Assembly (NCBI GenBank): GCA_012960975.1
Contig: DUAE01000001.1
Location: 101,544-165,543 of the forward strand
DNA length: 64,000 nucleotides
Reading direction: 5' to 3'
DNA from: Candidatus Poseidoniales archaeon
GTDB taxonomy: Archaea > Thermoplasmatota > Poseidoniia > Poseidoniales > Thalassarchaeaceae
Part shown: one piece after another, positions 43,588 through 50,907 of the stretch
Layout of the letters: each line of letters opens with the position of its first letter
Position numbering within the stretch: position 1 is the stretch's first letter
The notes under the pieces: generated by a model
Database searches by the model: none
The model's input: the letters and a program-made list of their open reading frames with translations, nothing else
What the model was told of the DNA's origin: nothing
Made by a program: the position numbers and the translations under genes

Positions 43588-43851
43588 GTGAGTGATGGGT
43601 ATACGGTGAAGGCTGTCAAGGTCAAGATGCTTTTTTTCGGTCCTCTTGCTGAAAATTTAGGTGAGAGGGAAGTTGTAACCACTCTCGAGATGGGGACAAC
43701 TTGCAATCAGTTGATCGAATTATTCGAGTTAAGCAATGTCGTAGCGGATGGTGTGGCGGTTGCAATCGATGGTCAGATTGGTGCAGACCGCAATTCAGCA
43801 TTGAAAGATGCAAGCGAAATTGCCTTTCTTCCACCAGTTTCAGGCGGTTAA
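43588..43851 (+). CDS. MoaD/SAMP-like sulfur carrier
   Basis: 87 residues from GTG 43588; GTG 43606 or ATG 43627 would fit the usual MoaD start (VKVKMLFFGPLAENLGE) better. The protein ends EIAFLPPVSGG with a free diglycine directly at the stop, the classic MoaD/SAMP1 end. This carrier is adenylated and thiocarboxylated for molybdopterin or 2-thiouridine, or conjugated to proteins. A separate GG-tailed protein occurs at 14.1 kb. tatA follows 55 bases downstream. Confidence 0.9.
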   Translation: MSDGYTVKAVKVKMLFFGPLAENLGEREVVTTLEMGTTCNQLIELFELSNVVADGVAVAIDGQIGADRNSALKDASEIAFLPPVSGG

Positions 43852-43906
43852 GGGGTGATTGAGCCGAAGCCTTTGAACGGGAAAGCCGTCACCTCGACTC
43901 GATAGC

Positions 43907-44116
43907 ATGGCATTAGGCGCAACTGAAATCATCATTCTTTTCATCGCTGCACTGTTCCTTTTCGGAGCAAAGAAGATTCCTGAATTAGCCCGTAGTGCTG
44001 GACAAGCAAAAGGTGAATTTGAGGCTGGACTAAGGCAGGGTATGTCCAAATCTACCGCTGAATCAGATATGGATCGTGGTGGAAAAACCGAATCGTATGT
44101 TGCTGAAGAAGAGTGA
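43907..44116 (+). CDS. tatA: Twin-arginine translocase subunit TatA
   Basis: 69 residues. One N-terminal helix (TEIIILFIAALFLFGAKKIPELAR) with the FGxxKxPELAR hinge, then an amphipathic helix (AGQAKGEFEAGLRQG) and a polar acidic tail. This is the standard TatA/E layout. It forms the pore that moves folded proteins across the cytoplasmic membrane. TatC is not in the window. It converges with nob1, 6 bases between stops. Confidence 0.93.
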   Translation: MALGATEIIILFIAALFLFGAKKIPELARSAGQAKGEFEAGLRQGMSKSTAESDMDRGGKTESYVAEEE

Positions 44117-44122
44117 TTTACT

Positions 44123-44617
44123 TCAGCGTTTTTTCCGAATTCGTAGCCTTGCTCCACAATCTGGGCAATCTCCAAAATCTTTTTTTCCAGAACTCGTTGA
44201 TTCTGGAATTGGTTGAATGGATTTACATCCGCTGCAGATTAATTGCCAATCCCACATCGCTCGAATGCCTTCGGTAGTTACAGATATCCATTTTAACCCG
44301 GATTTTTCTGCGAGATTTTGTAGACGATAATCATCGCTGACCAACACCGCTTGAATTTCGATAACCAGTGCGAAAATTGATAAATCAGTCTCTGAAAGTC
44401 CTGCCATATCTCCACTCAATCTAGCAATTTCTGTCGCTTGTGCAACAGAATTTTTCGAAGGTTCTCGCCATTGTAATTCAACCGAATCGATAACTATCTC
44501 CCTATCGGGTGCGATTCGTTGTAATTCCACACGTTGGCTCGGTACTGCAAAGCAGCCTCGCATCCGATTCATCGGCCAAGCTATCAGCGCTGCCGTATCC
44601 AGAACCTCTTCGACCAT
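44123..44617 (-). CDS. nob1: Nob1-like PIN endonuclease with zinc ribbon
   Basis: 164 residues from ATG 44617 (MVEEVLDTAALIAWP); the frame opens further upstream at a TTG, not used. PIN-domain acidic residues are in VLDTAAL, LSETDLSIFAL and VLVSDDYRLQNLA, and a C-terminal zinc ribbon is formed by LICSGCK and GDCPDCGARLRIRKK. Nob1 cuts the 3' end of 16S rRNA precursor (site D). The order and length match archaeal Nob1. Confidence 0.93.
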   Translation of the reverse strand: MVEEVLDTAALIAWPMNRMRGCFAVPSQRVELQRIAPDREIVIDSVELQWREPSKNSVAQATEIARLSGDMAGLSETDLSIFALVIEIQAVLVSDDYRLQNLAEKSGLKWISVTTEGIRAMWDWQLICSGCKSIQPIPESTSSGKKDFGDCPDCGARLRIRKKR

Positions 44618-44723
44618 AGTATAGCGAATCCGCCGGCACATATCAGGGGTCGGGTTCAGCAATCCTTTGCTGTCTAAATCAGAAAACCTTCATGCAGGAA
44701 GCAAAGGACGAACGCTTGTTAGC

Positions 44724-45332
44724 ATGGCTTCTATGACTAGTGTTTACGATTCTATCCTCGAATGGGCAGATGGTTTAGGGCTTGCTGGACTTGCAATAAT
44801 TTCATCGACTGAGGCGGCATTTCAGCCGATTCCGCCGGATTTAATAGTCTGGCCGATGGTTCTTGCTGCCGATTCAAATGTCGCAATTCTTGCAATTGTT
44901 CTCGTCGCAACAATAGCCAGCGTGATTGGTGCAATTGGTGGATATGGTATCGGGATGTACGCTGGAACTTGGATTCTTGAGCGATTTGTTTCCGAAAACA
45001 CAATTGCAAAATTAAATGCATTAATTGAGAGATACGGCGCCGCTGGAGTTTTCATCGCCGCAGTTTCACCGATTCCATACAAGGCTCTAGCTTGGATAGC
45101 TGGCGCTGGAAAAATGGATTTCCGTCTTTTCATAGCAGCTGGGTTATTTGGCAGAGGTATCAGGTTTGGTTTAGCAGGAGTTTTGTTAGGAATTTACGGT
45201 GAATCTATGAAATCATATTTAGATTGGAAGACCTTTACAGCGATTTCTTTAATCGGTGCAGTTTTGATAATCCCGTTATTTAATTGGTGGCAAAACCTTG
45301 CGGTTTCTAAAAATGAAGATTCTATCGCTTGA
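44724..45332 (+). CDS. DedA/VTT-domain membrane protein
   Basis: 202 residues from ATG 44724 (MASMTSVYDS); a TTG 57 bases earlier is not used. The VTT/DedA core is visible: STEAAFQPIPPDLIVWPMVL with the conserved E and proline-rich loop, GGYGIGMYAGTWIL, and YGAAGVFIAAVSPIPYKALAWIAGAGKMDFRLFI with the conserved arginine/proline region (FxRxxPxxK-like as VSPIPYKAL). DedA proteins are thought to flip polyprenyl or phospholipid head groups. Divergent from nob1. Confidence 0.88.
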   Translation: MASMTSVYDSILEWADGLGLAGLAIISSTEAAFQPIPPDLIVWPMVLAADSNVAILAIVLVATIASVIGAIGGYGIGMYAGTWILERFVSENTIAKLNALIERYGAAGVFIAAVSPIPYKALAWIAGAGKMDFRLFIAAGLFGRGIRFGLAGVLLGIYGESMKSYLDWKTFTAISLIGAVLIIPLFNWWQNLAVSKNEDSIA

Positions 45333-45424
45333 AACACACGACAACCCAAGCCGTCTTGATTGAATTTTATGGCTGCCTTTTGACCGTTTCGATTATGAAG
45401 GGGTCGCGGCTCGGCGGCTTTGTC

Positions 45425-45502
45425 GCTCCTGTGGTGTAGTACGGTCCATCATTCCGGGTTTTCATCCCGGCGACCCGGGTTCAAATCCCGGCAGGAGCAC
45501 CA
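45425..45502 (+). tRNA. tRNA-Glu (TTC)
   Basis: 78 bases. Acceptor GCTCCTG pairs with CAGGAGC, then A and encoded CCA. Anticodon stem CCGGG/CCCGG with loop TTTTCAT gives anticodon TTC (glutamate, GAA). T arm CCGGG-TTCAAAT-CCCGG is perfect. Confidence 0.96.
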
Positions 45503-45561
45503 TTTACCAGGATACTAAGCGATACACAGCGTTTTCTCATAATTTGGTTGGATGAAATTGC

Positions 45562-46059
45562 TCAATTTGCAAGATTTGTAATCATTGCATCGATAGTATC
45601 AGGATTTGCATCTTTGTTGCGGCCCGATACGCAGGTGCGCCCAATCACATCGGCGCCGATGTAGGAGAATTGCTGGCGCATAGCCATGATCACATGCTCA
45701 CCACCGCCACCACTGTGAGTAGCTAGGCCGACTGGCTTTCCTGTGCACATTTTTCTGAAATTTTCCCAATCCCTTGAGATCCATGCCATTGCATTGTTCA
45801 GAGTAGGTGGCATCGAACCGTTATATTCTGGTGCAACAATAATCCATGCATCTGCCCGAATCATTCTATCTATTAGATCGGAAATATCTGGTATTTCATC
45901 AGGACTTTTTGAACGAGCCACGGTAAACATAGGAAGGTCCATTTCAGCTAAATCGATGACTTGGCTCGAATGGCCTTGATTCGATGCGGCTTCTGAAAAT
46001 TTTTCTGCTAATTCTTTGTTCTCACCAGATGTTGCACTGATTATCAGGAATTCACTCAT
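45562..46059 (-). CDS. NADPH-dependent FMN reductase-like flavoprotein
   Basis: 165 residues. Flavodoxin-like marks: FLIISATSGENKELAEKFSEAA (phosphate-binding loop), AWIIVAPEYNGSMPPTLNNAMAWISR (PEYNxSxPxxLKNAxDW), and PVGLATHSGGGGEHVIMAMRQ. It reduces FMN or quinones with NAD(P)H, a family often linked to oxidative stress tolerance. A single gene; 47 bases separate it from the thioredoxin gene upstream on the same strand, so it may share that transcript. Confidence 0.88.
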   Translation of the reverse strand: MSEFLIISATSGENKELAEKFSEAASNQGHSSQVIDLAEMDLPMFTVARSKSPDEIPDISDLIDRMIRADAWIIVAPEYNGSMPPTLNNAMAWISRDWENFRKMCTGKPVGLATHSGGGGEHVIMAMRQQFSYIGADVIGRTCVSGRNKDANPDTIDAMITNLAN

Positions 46060-46106
46060 AGTTCTGCGAGAGGCTATGCTACTTCAACAGCAACCACTTG
46101 TATTTT

Positions 46107-46481
46107 TCACTCAGTTTCAGTTTTTTTTTCTTCTTCAATCGCAGCACGGACTTCATTCATATTGAGATTTTGCAGTTGAGTAACCAAATCTTTCAGAGCC
46201 TCTTCGGGAAGTGCTCCTGGTTGAGAAAATACTCCGATTCCTTCTTTGAAAGCAATTGTTGTAGGAATCGATCTAACATTGAAATAACCAGATAGTGATT
46301 GTTCAGATTCCGTATCGATTTTTCCGAAAACAACGTCTGGGAATTCTTCAGACACGCGCTCGTATACAGGTCCATAAGCCTTGCAAGGGCCGCACCATTC
46401 TGCCCAAAAGTCGAGGATGATTAACTCATTGTTTTCGATGATTTCTGCGAACTCGGGTTCAGTAATATTGACTGTTGCCAT
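46107..46481 (-). CDS. Thioredoxin
   Basis: 124 residues from ATG 46481 (MATVNITEPEF). Active site WCGPCK at C30/C33 within IILDFWAEWCGPCKAYGP, and the cis-proline in RSIPTTIAF. The C-terminal ~15 residues (EEEKKTETE) form a charged tail beyond the standard ~108-residue thioredoxin. Cytosolic, no signal peptide. The frame extends upstream to a TTG, not used. It could supply electrons to the DsbD-like membrane protein. Confidence 0.95.
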   Translation of the reverse strand: MATVNITEPEFAEIIENNELIILDFWAEWCGPCKAYGPVYERVSEEFPDVVFGKIDTESEQSLSGYFNVRSIPTTIAFKEGIGVFSQPGALPEEALKDLVTQLQNLNMNEVRAAIEEEKKTETE

Positions 46482-46561
46482 GGTCGATTCGCTCGACCTG
46501 ACCCATTTCAACCCGTGGGCGATCAAATCAACTAATCTGTATGATTCCTATGTCAAATTAT

Positions 46562-47011
46562 TCAATCGACTTCACAGATAGAAATTGGAATATTTTGAGC
46601 AGTCGCCATGTTAATGATAATTCTTGTCCATTTGCTGGTCGCAGAAGGCAGAGCTAAGACATGACTGGCCGAATCGAGAATTTTTGCAGTCAATGAATTT
46701 GCAGCTTCTGGTCGCCCACTATCTTGTAACCCCCTATCTGGGTCATCCCATTCTTCAGTGAAAACTGCGATTGCAACAGAATTATTGTCTGCCCAACGTT
46801 CAGCCATGTAATCAACTCCTGATGCCCCACCTACGATAATTAAATCAGGATATCCATTTTCTTCAATCCAATTTTCAATTACTTCTTCAAATACTTCAAA
46901 ATCGTAAAACCTACTGCTTCCGACAATTGCTAGATTAATCACATTTCCATCTTCATTCAGGTCACGTTTTCCCAACGTATTGACCACTTCTTGTCCTGAC
47001 GACGCTACCAT
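46562..47011 (-). CDS. DUF2493/YspA-type SLOG-fold protein
   Basis: 149 residues. The SLOG (YpsA-like) pattern is visible: NLAIVGSSRFYDFEVFEEVI, LIIVGGASGVDYMAERWADNNSVAIAVFTEEW, GLQDSGRPEAANSLTAKI. SLOG proteins bind nucleotides or nucleotide-derived signals and are frequent in phages and in conflict systems, but no nuclease, TM effector or toxin is adjacent. Start ATG 47011 gives ~25 extra residues before the conserved core; a later start is possible. Function unknown. Confidence 0.8.
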   Translation of the reverse strand: MVASSGQEVVNTLGKRDLNEDGNVINLAIVGSSRFYDFEVFEEVIENWIEENGYPDLIIVGGASGVDYMAERWADNNSVAIAVFTEEWDDPDRGLQDSGRPEAANSLTAKILDSASHVLALPSATSKWTRIIINMATAQNIPISICEVD

Positions 47012-47167
47012 TAGTTGCCCTCAGATTGGTTGTTGACCATAAAGGTCGTCTAATAAATTCTAGAGATTTTGTTAAAATGGAATAATAATTTTGAATCAAG
47101 GAGAAGTTTTGATTTATTCGCGCCCTCTTCTTGATAGTTAGTAAGCCGTCCGCAGACTCAGGGTGAG

Positions 47168-48400
47168 ATGATGAATCACGATGTTGAAGCTATTCGAACA
47201 CACTTTCCAATCCTTGAGAGAGTTTTACCAAATGGTAAGCAATTAGTCTATTTTGACAATGCTGCAACGACCCAAAAACCACTTGTAGTTATTGACGCAA
47301 TGTCGGATTTTTACAAAAATTACCACGCGAATGCACATCGCTCAAACCACACACTTGCAGACGAATCTACCACGGCACTCGAAGAGGCACGTGACAAACT
47401 TTCGTCATTTTTTGGCGCTAGCGAGAGTTCTATGATCTATACTGGTGGTGCTACCGAGGCGATGAACCTAATCGCTTATGGCTGGGCTCGGTACAATCTC
47501 GAAGAAGGCGACGTAGTGGTTACAACTGAAATGGAACATCACGCAAATATCGTTCCTTGGCAAGAATTATCGAAGGATATCGGTATCGAGTTGAGATTCG
47601 TTCCTTTCGATACCGAAGCTCGTAAATTGGATTATGGGGCACTCGAAGTTGCTGCACAAGGTGCATCATTAGTTTGTGCTGGCCATGTTAGCAATGTTCT
47701 CGGTGTTCGTAATGATGTTGAGCGCATAATCAAAATTGCCCACAGTAATGGTGCACGAGTTGCCTTGGATAGTGCTCAAGGTGCACCACACGAAAAGATT
47801 AATTTTGATGAACTTGGCGCAGATTTCTGTGCCATTGCCGGTCATAAGATGGCAGGTCCAACTGGCATTGGTTGCCTACTTGTCAAAGCCGACGCATTAG
47901 CAGAAATGGGGCCATTCTTGACCGGTGGAGCAATAATCACAACCGTCACTACTGAAGGCACTCAATTTCAAGACGGATATGCTATGTTTGAGACAGGTAC
48001 TCCTCGTATGGCTGAAGCGATAGGTTGGCGAGCAGCAGTTGAATGGTTAGAAGAGAATATAGATTTTAATGATGCACATCATCATATTCATGACATTGCA
48101 TCATGGATGTCTAGTGAAATGGAAAAAATCCCAGGTATCACTATTTTCGGTGCTCCTGGTAGAGATGATGGAGTTGGAATTGTGTCTTTCTTGCATGAAT
48201 CAATTCTAGCTCAAGATATGGGTTATTTACTCGACGCTGGTGGTTTTGCAATACGGACTGGAACACACTGTGCTCAGCCCTTGCTTGAGGCGATGGGAGT
48301 CGTTTCGACAAATCGTGCTTCAATCTGGATATACAATACGATGGCAGAAGCCGAAGCATTCATTGTTCATCTACGCGATATTGTCGATAGATTTGCATAA
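47168..48400 (+). CDS. sufS: Cysteine desulfurase SufS
   Basis: 410 residues. YFDNAATTQKP, ANAHRSNHTLADESTTALEEAR, the PLP lysine in AIAGHKMAGPTGIGCLL, and the persulfide cysteine in RTGTHCAQPLL place it in the class II (SufS/CsdA) desulfurases. It removes sulfur from cysteine for Fe-S clusters and other carriers. GGTGAG precedes ATG 47168. It leads the SufS-SufE-SufT gene set, read in one direction with short gaps. SufB, SufC and SufD are not in the window. Confidence 0.96.
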   Translation: MMNHDVEAIRTHFPILERVLPNGKQLVYFDNAATTQKPLVVIDAMSDFYKNYHANAHRSNHTLADESTTALEEARDKLSSFFGASESSMIYTGGATEAMNLIAYGWARYNLEEGDVVVTTEMEHHANIVPWQELSKDIGIELRFVPFDTEARKLDYGALEVAAQGASLVCAGHVSNVLGVRNDVERIIKIAHSNGARVALDSAQGAPHEKINFDELGADFCAIAGHKMAGPTGIGCLLVKADALAEMGPFLTGGAIITTVTTEGTQFQDGYAMFETGTPRMAEAIGWRAAVEWLEENIDFNDAHHHIHDIASWMSSEMEKIPGITIFGAPGRDDGVGIVSFLHESILAQDMGYLLDAGGFAIRTGTHCAQPLLEAMGVVSTNRASIWIYNTMAEAEAFIVHLRDIVDRFA

Positions 48401-48465
48401 TATTATTCATCGGTTTTCGAGCCATCGTTCTAAGCATTAAAAATAGAGGGTATCTGGGATTGATT

Positions 48466-48894
48466 ATGCCGGATGAGCGTTGGCCTGAGAATGTCGATGA
48501 AATCATCGAAGAATTTGCTGATTGCTTCGATTCAATGGAGCGGTTTGAATTATTATTCGAATATGCAAAAAAACATCCTTTCCCTCTACATATCGATGAT
48601 TGGACTGATGAAAACATGGTTCATGGTTGTCAATCTCGGGCACATGTGACTTGCGTTACAGATTCAGAAGGTAAAATTCGCGTTAGTGGCGGTGCGGATG
48701 CTCAAATCGTTCAAGGCTTAATGGCAATCTCCTCTTTCGTTATCAACGGCCAATCACCAAAAGCTGTTGCTGAGCATAATCCAAAGTATATTGAAGCGAT
48801 GGGATTGAGCCAAATATTAACTCCAAGCCGTGCGAACGGATTTATGAATATGATATCAAAAATCAAAAAATCCGCTCGAGCAATGTTGGAGTGA
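48466..48894 (+). CDS. sufE: SufE-like sulfur acceptor
   Basis: 142 residues from ATG 48466 (MPDERWPENVDEII); an upstream TTG is unlikely. The SufE fold and sulfur-accepting cysteine are in MVHGCQSRAHVTCV; also FDSMERFELLFEYAKK and VNGQSPKAVAEHNPKYIEAMGL. SufE takes persulfide from SufS and boosts its activity. SufE is a typical bacterial partner and rare in archaea. It sits 65 bases after sufS and 12 bases before the sufT-like gene. Confidence 0.93.
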   Translation: MPDERWPENVDEIIEEFADCFDSMERFELLFEYAKKHPFPLHIDDWTDENMVHGCQSRAHVTCVTDSEGKIRVSGGADAQIVQGLMAISSFVINGQSPKAVAEHNPKYIEAMGLSQILTPSRANGFMNMISKIKKSARAMLE

Positions 48895-48906
48895 TGAGGG
48901 ATAAAT

Positions 48907-49209
48907 ATGGTGTCAGAATCTGATGTGCGCGAGGCCTTGTTTGAGGTCGAAGATCCGGAAATGAAAATTTCTGTCATCGATTTAGGATTGATATACAAAG
49001 TTGAAATCGATGGCGAACACACAGAAATCGATATGACTCTAACAAGTCCTGGTTGTCCGATTGCACCTGAATTAATGGCGGCAGTTCATCGAGCAGCACT
49101 TACTACTAATGGCATTGAAAGCGTCCATATTAATCTGATATTTTCGCCGCTTTGGGACCCAAAGATTCACGCAACTGAAGATGGTCAATTTGAACTCGGT
49201 ATATTCTGA
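48907..49209 (+). CDS. SufT-like DUF59 (MIP18 family) Fe-S assembly protein
   Basis: 100 residues. DUF59 marks: VREALFEVEDPEMKISVIDLGLIYKVEI (DPE-x-VDLGLI), TLTSPGCPIAPELM with the conserved cysteine, and FSPLWDPKIHATEDGQ. Proteins of this family help load Fe-S clusters onto targets (SufT in bacteria, MIP18 in the eukaryal CIA system). Overlap of roles with SufS and SufE is indicated by gene order. It converges with folD, 8 bases between stops. Confidence 0.93.
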   Translation: MVSESDVREALFEVEDPEMKISVIDLGLIYKVEIDGEHTEIDMTLTSPGCPIAPELMAAVHRAALTTNGIESVHINLIFSPLWDPKIHATEDGQFELGIF

Positions 49210-49217
49210 AAATAGAT

Positions 49218-50123
49218 TTATTCTAGAGTCATTTCCGCCGCACGAACAGTGTTAGACATCAACATAGCAATTGTCATCGGACCAACTCCTCCGGGTACTG
49301 GAGTGATGTATCCAGCAATTTCAGCAGCAGCTGGATCAACATCGCCAGCAAGGCGGCTTCCGCTATCTCGTGATTCATCGACAACTCGATTGATTCCAAC
49401 ATCAATTACAGTCGCCCCGGGCTTGATCCAATCGGCCTTTACAGTCGCTGGTCGACCGATTGCTGCAACGATGAGATCTGCTTCTCGGCAGATTTTAGCA
49501 GCATCTTTGGTTCGTGAATGGGCTATGGTCACGGTTGCATCAATACCCTTCTGAGCGAGGAGCAGAGCGAGGGGCATTCCAACTATGCGGGAGCGTCCGA
49601 TAACTACAGCTTTAGCTCCAATCAGGTCGATTTCCGCATCAGCAATCATCGCCATTACGCCGGCTGGAGTGCACGGTAGAAGTCCATCTGATTTCCCCAT
49701 CACAAGACGTCCTAAGTTCATTGGATGAAAACCGTCGACATCCTTTGCTGGCTCAATCTCTTCTGTGATTGCTAATTCGTCCGTACCAGCGGGAGTGGGG
49801 CTTTGGACAAGAATCCCGTGAACAGTATCATCAGTATTCAGATCAGTAACTACCTGCATCAATTCTAGTTGAGAAACATTTTCGGACAGGTCGATTCGGG
49901 TGCTACGAATTCCAGTTCTTTCACATGCGTGTTCTTTGTTTCTCACATATACATGACTGGCCGGGTCATTACCAGCTAGAACGACCGCGAGATGCGGCTC
50001 AATACCTTGTGATTTCAGAGATGCGACACGCTCGGCTAACTCGGCTTCAATACGCAAGCCGAGCGATTTCCCATCGAGTAGAACTGCACTCACGTTCAAT
50101 GCGTACACTCTCTCATCCTTCAT
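49218..50123 (-). CDS. folD: Bifunctional methylenetetrahydrofolate dehydrogenase/cyclohydrolase
   Basis: 301 residues. FolD motifs: VLAGNDPASHVYVRNKEHACE with the catalytic lysine in the YxxxK arrangement, GILVQSPTPAG, KDVDGFHPMNLGRL, VVIGRSRIVGMPLALLL (NADP loop) and ITPVPGGVGPMTIAML. It interconverts methylene-, methenyl- and formyl-tetrahydrofolate, supporting purine and glycine/serine one-carbon flow; GcvT in this window acts on the same cofactor pool. FolD indicates tetrahydrofolate rather than methanopterin use. ATG 50123 with a TATA-like box upstream. Confidence 0.95.
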   Translation of the reverse strand: MKDERVYALNVSAVLLDGKSLGLRIEAELAERVASLKSQGIEPHLAVVLAGNDPASHVYVRNKEHACERTGIRSTRIDLSENVSQLELMQVVTDLNTDDTVHGILVQSPTPAGTDELAITEEIEPAKDVDGFHPMNLGRLVMGKSDGLLPCTPAGVMAMIADAEIDLIGAKAVVIGRSRIVGMPLALLLAQKGIDATVTIAHSRTKDAAKICREADLIVAAIGRPATVKADWIKPGATVIDVGINRVVDESRDSGSRLAGDVDPAAAEIAGYITPVPGGVGPMTIAMLMSNTVRAAEMTLE

Positions 50124-50177
50124 TGTTAGGGATAGCCTGACACTCTACTAAATCTCCTATTCAAAGAATTAAAACCC

Positions 50178-50190
50178 TATTTTATAATTA
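50178..50190 (-). promoter_or_regulatory. folD: Putative TATA box for folD
   Basis: On the minus strand AATTATAAAATAG lies about 55-67 bases before the folD ATG, in an AT-rich gap between tRNA-Thr and folD. With the usual ~25-base spacing the transcript would start near 50155 and have a leader of about 30 bases. The same AT-rich tract could also serve as terminator for the tRNA-Thr read toward it. Confidence 0.4.
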
Positions 50191-50243
50191 ATAAAAACCC
50201 TCAATTTATTTACTAATTCTACGAGCCGTGGAATCGAATTAGT

Positions 50244-50320
50244 TGGAGCCCCAGGAGGGAGTCGAACCCCCGACCGTCTGATTACAAATCAGGTGCTCTA
50301 CCGGGCTGAGCTACTGAGGC
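50244..50320 (-). tRNA. tRNA-Thr (TGT)
   Basis: 77 bases on the minus strand. Acceptor GCCTCAG pairs with CTGGGGC (one G-U), discriminator T, then encoded CCA. Anticodon arm CCTGA-TTTGTAA-TCAGA gives anticodon TGT (threonine, ACA). D arm GCTCAGCCCGGTAGAGC and T arm GGGGG-TTCGACT-CCCTC are clear. Confidence 0.95.
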
Positions 50321-50416
50321 TTAAGCGGCGACGAGAACCTTCAGCACTTGAACCCTACACCTAGTGAGGTTGCGTGCAGCCGACGGATTGATGGATGAAA
50401 GGTGCCACGCAGAGCC

Positions 50417-50836
50417 ATGTCGGAGGGTGAAACGAGTTCTTCTTCCCGGGGATATCGCCGGATGAACCTAATTATTTCAGCATGGGTATGCCTCGTCATC
50501 GGTCCGGGAATTATTCTCTATTCCGAAAATTCCCCTCTCCTCCTCGCCTTCGCTGCGCCGATTGCAATCGCTGGAATTTTCCTCCTCCTAATCGGTTTAC
50601 GATTACCTAACGAGGAGGATGTCGATCCGGCTGAGATAGCGGCATGGGAACCTGATGCAACGATGCTGCCTGAAGCGGGTAGGGTGATGTATCGCATCGA
50701 TACGACTCTGAATGAACCGATTCGAACCTCAATATTATGCGGACAATGTGGCAATTTAGAGTGGGTTGAAGGTGGTAAACCTAAATTTTTTGATTGTATA
50801 TTTTGTGATGCGAAACTTTGGGAAGAGGAAGAATAA
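50417..50836 (+). CDS. Two-helix membrane protein with C-terminal zinc ribbon
   Basis: 139 residues from ATG 50417 (MSEGETSSSSRGYRRMN); an upstream GTG at 50402 adds five. Two hydrophobic segments, IISAWVCLVIGPGIILYSE and LLLAFAAPIAIAGIFLLLIGL, are followed by a soluble domain with a zinc ribbon, LCGQCGNLEWVEGGKPK and CIFCDAKLW (CxxC-CxxC). No family recognised; the layout recalls small lineage-specific membrane proteins in marine archaea. Same direction as pheS but with a ~70-base gap. Confidence 0.7.
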   Translation: MSEGETSSSSRGYRRMNLIISAWVCLVIGPGIILYSENSPLLLAFAAPIAIAGIFLLLIGLRLPNEEDVDPAEIAAWEPDATMLPEAGRVMYRIDTTLNEPIRTSILCGQCGNLEWVEGGKPKFFDCIFCDAKLWEEEE

Positions 50837-50907
50837 TGATTTCCACTCAATGTATGAGCGGCAATCGTCAAGTGTGAAATCCGACTCGAAACGCCCGAGG
50901 AATCAAA

